Shown: positions 15,459-22,629 of the stretch, in pieces | Layout of the letters: every line of letters begins with the position of its first letter | Position numbering within the stretch: position 1 is the stretch's first letter | From: a virus | Strand: one strand, 5' to 3' | DNA length: 22,629 bases | IMG/VR virus record: IMGVR_UViG_3300030331_005503 | Location: 1 to 22,629 of that record | Translations under genes and position numbers: made by a program | The notes under the pieces: generated by a model | What the model was told of the DNA's origin: nothing | The model's input: the letters and a program-made list of their open reading frames with translations, nothing else | Database searches by the model: none

Positions 15459-18400
15459 ATGGGTGAAGAAGAAAATAAAGATGTTAAACAAGTAGGTGCA
15501 GGATTAATGTTAATTGATCCCAATCCATCAGGTAGAAATGTTTTACCTGCGGAAGATATGTTTATATATGTTAGTTTGACTGCAGAAGAAAGAAGTAGAG
15601 GGGTTATAACTGTAGGTGAAAATGAAAATGAATTTGAAGAAAGTAGGTTTGGTGTAATTGAATTTGTTGCAACTGAAATAAAATATAATCAAGCTGGCGA
15701 ACCTATGAAAGATATTATGGGTGATGTTAAATCTTACGCCACTACTAATTATACCAACATTGGAGGAATACAAAATTCTTTTGGTAGTGGTATGTTAGAG
15801 GGTTTTGGTATATCCTCAATAAATATTAAATATAATACAAGTTTAGTACCACAAGTAGATATTGATTTTATAGATGTAAGAGGAAGTGGTTTATTTGATG
15901 TTATAGAACAAGATAATAGAAAGTCACCATATAGTATCTTCTTTAAGATGCCTTATCCTATATTTACGTTAACTGTTAAAGGTTATTTTGGTAAACCTGT
16001 GGAATACTGTTTAAATTTAGTTACGTGGACATCTAAATTTGATCCTACATCAGGAAATTTTAATATATCGGCTAACTTTGTAGGATTCCAGCAAGCATTT
16101 TTAGCGGATTTAACTATAGGTGATATAATTGGTGTAGTTGGTACGGACAGAGGTTTAAATAATTTAAATAAATTACCTTTAACAGTAGGTAGTGAAACAA
16201 TATTAAATCAAACACCTAAATTAGATAAATTCGTAAAAGATATAAGTAAATTACAAATAGACTTAGAGGCACTTAAAATTGATAGTGATTTTTATAAAAA
16301 ATTAAGAGTTCTAAACACACAAGAAAAAAAATTAGAAGATATTAGGGGGTTTATTGGGTTTCCAATAGGTAAAGAATATTCTGATACTACTACTGAAAAT
16401 ACACCATATTTAAAAAAAATTAATGATCCAAAACAAATAGAGGGTAGTAGTATAAGATCAGAGAACTTAAAAAAGTTAAAAGAATATATTTCGATAAGAG
16501 ATTTATTATTTTTTAAAACAACTAATATACAGTCTGTTAATACATATATGACAGATTTATTTAATAAAATAAATGATTATGTTAAATTTTATCAAGAAAA
16601 TAAAAACCAAATAAATAATAGTGATGATTATATTGCTTCTAAAGCACCTGTAGCTGGAGGTTATCAATTTAACCAACAATATTGGAAATTTATTGCAAAC
16701 CTTAATGGACAAGATATAAATTATGATGCTTTTAAATTAATTGTTAGTGATACTAGTGGTGGTAACGATGGTTATACCTTAACGTTATTACAATTTATTG
16801 ATTTGTTAAGAACAGAAGATAGTATTTTAAAAAGTAATAATCCGGAACAATATAAATCTTGTAATCAAAATTTTGATGTTTCTAAAGTAGATATAAGTTT
16901 TTTTTCTAAAACCGATCAAAAAGATCCTATCGACTCTAGTAAAACAATATCGGGTAATAAAAATAGTGAATTTACCGACACTACAGTAGGTTTTGTAATG
17001 GATTTCAGAGCAATAAGGATGTTAGTTAATGACATGATAATATCCATTAAAGAAGAAAAAAAGAAAATAGAAGAAAAAGTAGTAGAAGAACTAAATAATG
17101 AACTATCTAAACAATTAGGATATAAACCAACTATTGGAACTGTTTTTCAGATATTATGTAATAATGCACAAGCATTTTTACAAACTATTTACGAAGTTTC
17201 AAAGTCAGCAGAAGAAAAAAATAGAGACAGACAAAAGGCATTAAGTAAGGCTAGTGTAACTTCTGATTTACAATTAAAAGAAGAATTTGATTTTAAAAGT
17301 CAAACTATATATGCGTTTCCTTCATTATATGTAAAAGAAAAAGGTGGTTTTGTTGAGAAATATATTGGTGCGGAGGGAATTTTTCCTCCCGGAGACAAAG
17401 ATTCAATTAATGCTTTTCCTGAAATACCTTTTATTGATGAAATGATAAAAAAATTAGTAATACAAGAAAGTACATTAAAAAGAATAACTTCACAAGTTGT
17501 AAAAGCTAAAAAATCTAAAGGTGGTAGTGATACAGATAACTGGATACCTATAAATCCTATAGATTATGAGACAAATCCTTTTTTCTTATTAAACTCTGCA
17601 CAATCCGAAACTGCGGAAGGTAAAGACATATTATATAAAAAATTTATAAATATTTTAGTAGAAAGGTTTTTAATTTTAAAATACTATAGTTTTCCTGGAG
17701 ATGTTACAACACCTTATATATATGGTACATGGGATGGGATATTAGCTAAAATATCTTTTATTGATGACACAATTAAAAGGACATTACAAACTTTTTTAAA
17801 AGAAGATGAATTTCAAGACAAAAGAACTCAATTATTTAAAGAAGCAATAAATGAAATACCATTTAAAAATGTAAAAGATGATGATTATGATTTTTTAATT
17901 GTAGGTAGTAGTAATAAAGGTAGAGGAATTTTAGGAAATAATTTAAAATTAGTTGATGAACAAAAAGACAATCAATACCAAATAATATTTGTTGATAATC
18001 CCGTTACAAAATCATCTAAAAAGGCAGATTTTTTAGAATGGAATGGTACTAATGGGAATCTTACACATAATTTATGTTACAAAGTATGGCCTACACCGAT
18101 TGAAAATAGATTGACATCAAAATTTACTAATCCTAGTATTAATTTTTATATAAATAATGATAATATAACTTTGATTGATGGTGGTGTAACACCAGGATTA
18201 AATAGTGGTACTAATACAATACCTAAAACAAATTATATTAATCTATATAATGGGTTACCAGGAAATATAGATACATTACCTTCAGAAGGTATCCCACAAG
18301 CAATTCTACAAGTAGAAAGATTTTTAACTGATTCACAATTCTATGATGATAATAGTACTTTGTCAAAAGCACTACTATTGTTAGCAACGTTTCCGTTCCA

Positions 18401-20993
18401 AAAATGGGAATCAGTATATAAATTCATAAAAAAAGACGCAGCAACCATAGTAAGTTTACCTAAATACTTTTTATTATTTATTGGTGGCACTTTATGGAGA
18501 ACACCTGAAATTTCCCCTACAGATCCAATTGATTGGACAAATTATAGTGGAACAACTAATATACCTAATCAAGAACAATATCTTACACCATTTATCGCAC
18601 CTGCAGGTGTTTCTAGAGGTGAGATTGAATCTACTTTACTAAACTTACCTAAAAAAACTAAACAAAATTTAGTCGATTTTTTTATTAAATGGGCACAAGG
18701 TAATGGTTTTAAAAATTTAGAAAAACAAGTTCTAGATTATTCTGATATTGATTTAACTATAGAAAAAAAATATAAAAAAGGTCAAGTATTGACTCAATCT
18801 ATAAAAGAGGTAGAAAAACTAATAATTGTTGCACCAAAAGTATTTAATCCAGATCCTAATTTAGGTGTAAATTTAGCTGGTTTTGAGCAGTGGTATTATA
18901 CAGGATTTAGAGAGGCGTTTATTGGTAATACTTCTAAAAACACCACACAAAAATCTAATGATAAAACTGATGAACAAACAAAAGATATGGAAAATATCAA
19001 ACAAAGTGCATATAATAGTTTAAAAAATGTTTATGATAGGTGGGTTGCGGGTAGTACAGATACTAAACTAGCATTTAATGCATGCGGATCTGGAGGTGTA
19101 CCTTTATTTGATTATTTCCGATTTGTTGATAGAGGGTTTAATGACATTGGAGATACTGCAGTAATAAATTTAGATAGTGTTTTAACCTTAAGTGAAAATA
19201 TGACAACTAATTTGTATTTCTTTATGTCTAAATTATTAAGAGACAGTAATTTTTTATTACAAATATTACCCAACTATATAAATTATAAAGATCCTGAAGA
19301 AGTTTCTACAATGTTTAAACCAATTACTAATATTACAGATAGGAATGATAATTCCGGTCCAACTTATTTATGTATATATGCTGGTGGAACATCACAAGTA
19401 TTAAATATTGAGGAACAAAATAGGTATACATTTAAAAACGATGGGTTTAATTTAGATTTTCCACCTAGTGATATATCAAGTAAAAATAATGATACTGATT
19501 TTAATTTAGTTGGTTTTAGAGTTTCCTTCGGTACTGAAAATCAAACAGTATTTAAAAGTGTATCTTTAAATCAACAAGAACATAAAGATACTAGTGAATA
19601 TCATAAAGCGTTAACTGATTTAATTGATAAGAGAGGAGGTACAAGTCGAACATTTCAAGGTACAGATTTATATAAGATGTTTAGATCTCGTTCATATACG
19701 TGTAATATAGAAGCATTAGGGTGTATGAACATACAACCAATGATGTACTTCCAATTAGATAATGTTCCATTTTTTGATGGTGCCTATATGATACTTAATG
19801 TTACTCATAATATAACCCCTAACCATATGACTACTTCTTTTACTGGTGTAAGACAAAGTAAATATATAACACCTGTTGTTGATAAATTAACAACTTTTTT
19901 AAATATTGGATTGGACGATGATTTAGATACCGAACCGGTATTTGAGAGTAGTTCTGTGTTAAACACAGTAGATTATAATACTGGAATCCCACAAGATAAG
20001 GGTCCTAACAATCAGTTTAATTTCGATTCATTAACTCAAAGTAGTTTAATTAATATAGGAGTTAAACCTAAATTTGCTACTGCAGATTTAGTTACTAACC
20101 TAAAAACTGAGTTGAAAAATGGTGGAATAACTAGTAATTCACAAGTTACTATGTTTTTAGCAAATGCATTAACTAAATCAGATAATTTTTCTCAAACTGT
20201 AGATACTTGGAATGATCCTACAGATAAAAGTGGTAAAGCTAAATATTGTGAATATGGTAACCCTTTTGGTAATGGTAGTTATGCATCTGACGAAAGTGTT
20301 AATATTGCAGCTGCTTACCTAACTAGACCAAGAGGATATATTCCAATAATAGGGGTTGATCAATACCAAAGATTTTCTAAAGATAAATCCATACCTATGA
20401 CTCAATTAACGGGAAACACTATAACGACTAAAATAGCATGTCAAATGTCTGTGTGGAGATGGAATAATTATCCTTATAGAAAGAGCTACCAAAATGGGAA
20501 AACTATGAATGAATTATATAGAAAAATTAAAACTATTGAAGCAGAAATAGAGGAATTCTTAAAACTTTCACCAGCAGAACAATTATTAGAATCAGATCCC
20601 GCTTCACCTATCGATCCTTTAACTCAACTACGATTGAATGAGAAACAATTAAATGAACAAATATTAAAATTAGGTCAACAAGAAGATCCTATGCTTAAAT
20701 CTGAAAAAAATTATCCACCTGGTGGTTATGCTAATGGGGGTAATTCGAAGAACTTTAACCAAACAGTGGAGTTATTAAATTTTGCAGACGGTAAAGATGT
20801 TCAACTATCGTTTGAAAATTTTACTAAAGTATTAAACGAGTACCCTACTAAAAATGGTGAAAGCAATTTATTAGGTACTACTGCAGGAAAGGGAGAAAAA
20901 TTCAAAAAGAAAAGAAATATTAATATATATACTACTAAAGAAAAAGAAAATATTTCTGACCTTATTACATCAGTAGGTACAGTAGCACCATAA
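15459..20993 (+). CDS. Giant baseplate hub protein (gp27/gp5-like role) with degenerate GH19-like domain
   Basis: The 1844-residue product is the largest in the window. The N-terminus (about 80-215) has the blocks GISSINIKYNTSLVPQVDID and SPYSIFFKMPYPIFTLTVKG, typical of large phage hub or baseplate proteins. Residues 215-1400 have no family I recognise, with a coiled coil near 530-560. Residues 1411-1468 (SYTCNIEALGCMNIQPMMYF, then NVTHNITPNHMTTSFTGVRQ) match the end of a gp27/gpD-like hub domain. Residues 1560-1690 resemble a GH19 lysozyme. They have FLANALTKSDNF where such enzymes have the HES.F motif, then GNGSYASDES, RPRGYIPIIGVDQY (from 1623) and VWRWNN. The catalytic Glu position is K1573, so the domain is probably inactive. 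A coiled coil (1683-1744) and a Lys-rich tail end the protein. T4 splits hub (gp27) and lysozyme (gp5); here they may be fused. Confidence 0.6.
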   Translation: MGEEENKDVKQVGAGLMLIDPNPSGRNVLPAEDMFIYVSLTAEERSRGVITVGENENEFEESRFGVIEFVATEIKYNQAGEPMKDIMGDVKSYATTNYTNIGGIQNSFGSGMLEGFGISSINIKYNTSLVPQVDIDFIDVRGSGLFDVIEQDNRKSPYSIFFKMPYPIFTLTVKGYFGKPVEYCLNLVTWTSKFDPTSGNFNISANFVGFQQAFLADLTIGDIIGVVGTDRGLNNLNKLPLTVGSETILNQTPKLDKFVKDISKLQIDLEALKIDSDFYKKLRVLNTQEKKLEDIRGFIGFPIGKEYSDTTTENTPYLKKINDPKQIEGSSIRSENLKKLKEYISIRDLLFFKTTNIQSVNTYMTDLFNKINDYVKFYQENKNQINNSDDYIASKAPVAGGYQFNQQYWKFIANLNGQDINYDAFKLIVSDTSGGNDGYTLTLLQFIDLLRTEDSILKSNNPEQYKSCNQNFDVSKVDISFFSKTDQKDPIDSSKTISGNKNSEFTDTTVGFVMDFRAIRMLVNDMIISIKEEKKKIEEKVVEELNNELSKQLGYKPTIGTVFQILCNNAQAFLQTIYEVSKSAEEKNRDRQKALSKASVTSDLQLKEEFDFKSQTIYAFPSLYVKEKGGFVEKYIGAEGIFPPGDKDSINAFPEIPFIDEMIKKLVIQESTLKRITSQVVKAKKSKGGSDTDNWIPINPIDYETNPFFLLNSAQSETAEGKDILYKKFINILVERFLILKYYSFPGDVTTPYIYGTWDGILAKISFIDDTIKRTLQTFLKEDEFQDKRTQLFKEAINEIPFKNVKDDDYDFLIVGSSNKGRGILGNNLKLVDEQKDNQYQIIFVDNPVTKSSKKADFLEWNGTNGNLTHNLCYKVWPTPIENRLTSKFTNPSINFYINNDNITLIDGGVTPGLNSGTNTIPKTNYINLYNGLPGNIDTLPSEGIPQAILQVERFLTDSQFYDDNSTLSKALLLLATFPFQKWESVYKFIKKDAATIVSLPKYFLLFIGGTLWRTPEISPTDPIDWTNYSGTTNIPNQEQYLTPFIAPAGVSRGEIESTLLNLPKKTKQNLVDFFIKWAQGNGFKNLEKQVLDYSDIDLTIEKKYKKGQVLTQSIKEVEKLIIVAPKVFNPDPNLGVNLAGFEQWYYTGFREAFIGNTSKNTTQKSNDKTDEQTKDMENIKQSAYNSLKNVYDRWVAGSTDTKLAFNACGSGGVPLFDYFRFVDRGFNDIGDTAVINLDSVLTLSENMTTNLYFFMSKLLRDSNFLLQILPNYINYKDPEEVSTMFKPITNITDRNDNSGPTYLCIYAGGTSQVLNIEEQNRYTFKNDGFNLDFPPSDISSKNNDTDFNLVGFRVSFGTENQTVFKSVSLNQQEHKDTSEYHKALTDLIDKRGGTSRTFQGTDLYKMFRSRSYTCNIEALGCMNIQPMMYFQLDNVPFFDGAYMILNVTHNITPNHMTTSFTGVRQSKYITPVVDKLTTFLNIGLDDDLDTEPVFESSSVLNTVDYNTGIPQDKGPNNQFNFDSLTQSSLINIGVKPKFATADLVTNLKTELKNGGITSNSQVTMFLANALTKSDNFSQTVDTWNDPTDKSGKAKYCEYGNPFGNGSYASDESVNIAAAYLTRPRGYIPIIGVDQYQRFSKDKSIPMTQLTGNTITTKIACQMSVWRWNNYPYRKSYQNGKTMNELYRKIKTIEAEIEEFLKLSPAEQLLESDPASPIDPLTQLRLNEKQLNEQILKLGQQEDPMLKSEKNYPPGGYANGGNSKNFNQTVELLNFADGKDVQLSFENFTKVLNEYPTKNGESNLLGTTAGKGEKFKKKRNINIYTTKEKENISDLITSVGTVAP

Positions 20994-20999
20994 GGTTAA

Positions 21000-21031
21000 T
21001 TTGTTTTTACAATAAAAAAATAGTATATTTG
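21000..21031 (+). promoter_or_regulatory. Bacteroidota-type vegetative promoter before the 21036 gene
   Basis: TTTG at 21000-21003, a 20-base spacer and TATATTTG at 21024-21031 give the same arrangement as at 11472-11502. The expected start of transcription falls at about 21035-21038, essentially on the ATG at 21036. Confidence 0.78.
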
Positions 21032-21035
21032 TAAT

Positions 21036-21662
21036 ATGTATATTGGGAATATAGTAACTAAAGATAAAATTTCAGATGAAAAATATAATGTTTGTGACGA
21101 TATAACACAAATAAATAAAAATTTTCTCACAATTATTGTGGGATGGGGATTAGTAAAAGAAATTTATGGTGAAGAAAATGTATCTATTTTGAATAAAAAA
21201 ATAGATGATAATACTTATTGGACTTTTGATAATAAAGAAAGAAAAGTAGATTTAGAAATAGATATAAAAAAATTCCAATCTAAATGTATAGAATATATAG
21301 AAAATAAAATTACATATATTTTTATAGATGTTTTACATGATAATACTAAAAAAGTTAAAAAAATATTAAAAAAAATATATTCTTTAAGTAATTTAATTAC
21401 ATTTTCTCATAACAAAATGATTTATTTATTTGAGGATAATTTAGTTTTTGGATTGGATTTGAATGCTTTACATTTTATTGGTTTAGATGTAGATAAAATT
21501 AGGTATAAAGTTAAGGGTATATCAAAGGTAACTTTAACTGAAAATGAAATATTTAATAAATGTAGTAGGTATATAAAAAATAATAAACAAAAAATTATAC
21601 CTTACATTTATAGATATGGAACAACGAACAAAAATAATCACATTAGCGTCATTCGTAGTTGA
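21036..21662 (+). CDS. Unknown protein under a host-type promoter, possibly leaderless
   Basis: The 208-residue product is not recognised. It is rich in Lys, Ile and Asn. It has mixed alpha/beta character, with hydrophobic strands FLTIIVGWG near 31-38 and ITYIFIDVLHD near 88-98, and a Lys-rich helix between 100 and 115. There is no signal peptide, membrane span or known catalytic motif. No other Met occurs before about residue 128, so the ATG at 21036 is the only likely start even though it is five bases after the -7 box; this predicts a leaderless message. It overlaps the next gene by 47 bases in the +1 frame, implying coupled expression. Its promoter differs from the putative late motif used by neighbours, so it may be expressed earlier than the tail genes. 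Confidence 0.55.
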   Translation: MYIGNIVTKDKISDEKYNVCDDITQINKNFLTIIVGWGLVKEIYGEENVSILNKKIDDNTYWTFDNKERKVDLEIDIKKFQSKCIEYIENKITYIFIDVLHDNTKKVKKILKKIYSLSNLITFSHNKMIYLFEDNLVFGLDLNALHFIGLDVDKIRYKVKGISKVTLTENEIFNKCSRYIKNNKQKIIPYIYRYGTTNKNNHISVIRS

Positions 21663-22029
21663 GGATAAAGTAGAGGGTTTTAGTGATTACATTAAAAAAA
21701 GATTTAAAATACCCAAAGAAAAATTATTTATATATACATCACCACAAGAAGAAGGTAAAAAAATAGTTACGTTTAGATTATTTCTAAGGGATGGTAAGAA
21801 GATAAATACCAAATCATTTTTTCCAACTACCATAATAACTCACAAAAAAGGTGAGTGTTTTTATACAATTAACGCACTTAATAAATTAATTGAAGAGGAA
21901 CTTAAGGGTGATACGGGTAATTTAAATCATAAAGAATATAAGATAGATTGGGATAGTTACCAAAATAAAATGTTAATAACTAAAAAAAATGAATTAACTA
22001 TTATAGATATTAAACGTAATTTTTCTTAA
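21616..22029 (+). CDS. Unknown small protein overlapping the 21036 gene
   Basis: The 137-residue product starts MEQRTKIITLASFVVEDKVE. It has a short alpha/beta pattern with YIKKRFKIPKEKLFIYTSP, a basic beta hairpin (VTFRLFLRDGKKINTKSFFP) and a C-terminal strand (KMLITKKNELTIIDIKRNF). No family is recognised. The ATG lies 47 bases inside the upstream gene in another frame. The next possible start would remove the conserved-looking N-terminal strand, so the overlap is accepted. Translation is probably coupled to the upstream gene. Basic surface residues could bind nucleic acid, but nothing specific supports that. Confidence 0.55.
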   Translation: MEQRTKIITLASFVVEDKVEGFSDYIKKRFKIPKEKLFIYTSPQEEGKKIVTFRLFLRDGKKINTKSFFPTTIITHKKGECFYTINALNKLIEEELKGDTGNLNHKEYKIDWDSYQNKMLITKKNELTIIDIKRNFS

Positions 22030-22035
22030 AATTCT

Positions 22036-22045
22036 TATATTTATA
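22036..22045 (+). promoter_or_regulatory. Putative late-promoter motif ATATTTATW before the 22061 gene
   Basis: TATATTTATA ends 15 bases before the ATG at 22061, in the only gap between the unknown pair and the acidic proteins. Same 9-mer as upstream of five other genes. Confidence 0.5.
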
Positions 22046-22060
22046 ATAAAAGACCTAAAG

Positions 22061-22243
22061 ATGGATAACAAAAAAGACATAAAAAAAACTAAAGATTTAG
22101 AAGATTCACTTAACGAATTTCTTAAAGTTAATGAAGAAAATGAATGTGAAGGAGAAGAATGTTTAATTAACGATGGTAAAGAAATTGTAGAAAGGGTTAA
22201 TAAAGTTTACAAAACTACTGACGGAAGACAATTATTAATATAA
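22061..22243 (+). CDS. Small acidic protein, possibly head-core related
   Basis: The 60-residue product is highly charged (MDNKKDIKKTKDLEDSLNEF at the N-terminus). It has two cysteines close together (ECEGEEC) and a C-terminal block ERVNKVYKTTDGRQLLI that looks like a conserved end. It is preceded by a putative late motif, and the next start lies five bases after its stop, so it is co-expressed with the acidic protein downstream. Small acidic late proteins next to another acidic protein recall the T4 prohead core genes 67/68, but sequence similarity to them is not evident. Function unknown. Confidence 0.5.
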   Translation: MDNKKDIKKTKDLEDSLNEFLKVNEENECEGEECLINDGKEIVERVNKVYKTTDGRQLLI

Positions 22244-22248
22244 AAAAA

Positions 22249-22629
22249 ATGGATAAGAAAAATTTAATATCGGAAGAGTTAAAAAGACATATGGAACTAT
22301 TAGAATATACGTTCTATATGGAAGATAAGGTGTCTGATGATGAGACTGAAGATCTTTTATTAGGAGCTAAAAAACTTTATGAACAAGATCCTATACCAGG
22401 GGAAGAGTCTGGTGAAACAGAAGAAGAAACACTAAATTTAGGAACTGAGGAGTCTGGTGAAACAGAAGAAGAGACATCAGATTTAGGAACTGAGGAGTCT
22501 GGTGAAACTGATCCATTTGCTGCTGAAGGAGGAATGGAAATAGAAGATGAATTTGCAACTGAAGAAGGTGGTGGAGAAACTGTGGAAGTAGATGTTACAG
22601 ATATTGTAGATAAAGCAGAACAAACTAGA
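22249..22629 (+). CDS. Acidic structural protein with N-terminal processing site, partial
   Basis: The frame is open from the ATG at 22249 to the window end (127 codons, C-terminus missing). The N-terminal 45 residues are helical and end LLLGAKKLYEQD; L43-Y44-E45/Q46 fits the prohead-protease rule seen in the four cargo genes. After it comes an extremely acidic, low-complexity stretch built from a 15-residue repeat containing EESGETEEET, two full copies and a partial third. It then continues with VEVDVTDIVDKAEQTR, which looks like the start of a helical domain. Acidic, cleaved, late proteins are typical of prohead scaffolds or internal core proteins, and T4 core proteins are cut by gp21 at such sites. 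A core/scaffold or decoration role is likely but unproven without the C-terminus. Confidence 0.55.
   Translation, partial: MDKKNLISEELKRHMELLEYTFYMEDKVSDDETEDLLLGAKKLYEQDPIPGEESGETEEETLNLGTEESGETEEETSDLGTEESGETDPFAAEGGMEIEDEFATEEGGGETVEVDVTDIVDKAEQTR
22402..22512 (+). repeat. 45-bp in-frame tandem repeat (about 2.5 copies)
   Basis: Units 22402-22446 and 22447-22491 differ at only a few positions, and a partial third covers 22492-22512. Each encodes (E)ESGETEEET plus (N/D)LGTE. Because 45 is a multiple of three, copy number can change without breaking the gene. Confidence 0.9.

Noticed and set aside
1-22629. tRNA genes, CRISPR array, integrase or transposase
   Set aside because: Intergenic gaps are short and AT-only, with no cloverleaf, regularly spaced repeats or recombinase motifs seen.

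Overview
The window is part of the late structural region of a contractile-tailed, T4-like phage (myovirus). It is very AT-rich and nearly every gene is on the + strand, tightly packed. The host is probably a member of the Bacteroidota. Two intergenic promoters match the Bacteroidota pattern TTG/TTTG-N20-TAnnTTTG exactly, and almost no gene has a Shine-Dalgarno sequence. Instead, starts sit in A/T-rich contexts that often read ATTATG. No tRNA, CRISPR array, integrase or insertion sequence was seen.

Layout: (1) 2-1656: the C-terminus of the tail sheath (gp18-like), a terminator, a HAD-fold phosphatase and the tail tube protein (gp19-like). (2) 1682-7580: a strong terminator, then four large unrecognised genes in one compact operon. 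The last two are tandem paralogues. All four start with a short helical segment ending in (L/I)-x-E followed by Q. This matches the cleavage rule of the T4 prohead protease, so I propose they are capsid-targeted virion cargo or ejection proteins. (3) 7563-7793: a small minus-strand gene for a probable exported protein. (4) 7909-20993: the baseplate/hub module in T4-like order. It holds a gp26-like protein with an out-of-frame C-terminal continuation, an unknown protein, the tape measure, a gp48/54 or CIS-tube-like protein carrying an OmpA-like insertion, a gp53-like LysM wedge protein, and a giant hub protein ending in a degenerate GH19-lysozyme-like domain. (5) 21000-22629: a host-type promoter, two unknown overlapping genes, a small acidic protein, and the start of a very acidic protein with a 45-bp tandem repeat. 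The last one also carries an L-x-E/Q site.

Together the genes would build the tail tube and sheath, set tail length, assemble the baseplate and central hub, and, by inference, load processed internal proteins into the head for delivery with the DNA. The most novel-looking points are the shared cleavable-looking N-terminal tags, the near-identical 99-bp tract between the two paralogues, the OmpA-like insertion in a tail protein, the lysozyme-like domain without its catalytic glutamate, and a recurrent ATATTTATW motif upstream of six genes that may be the late promoter. Family names come from recalled sequence patterns. No database search was run.
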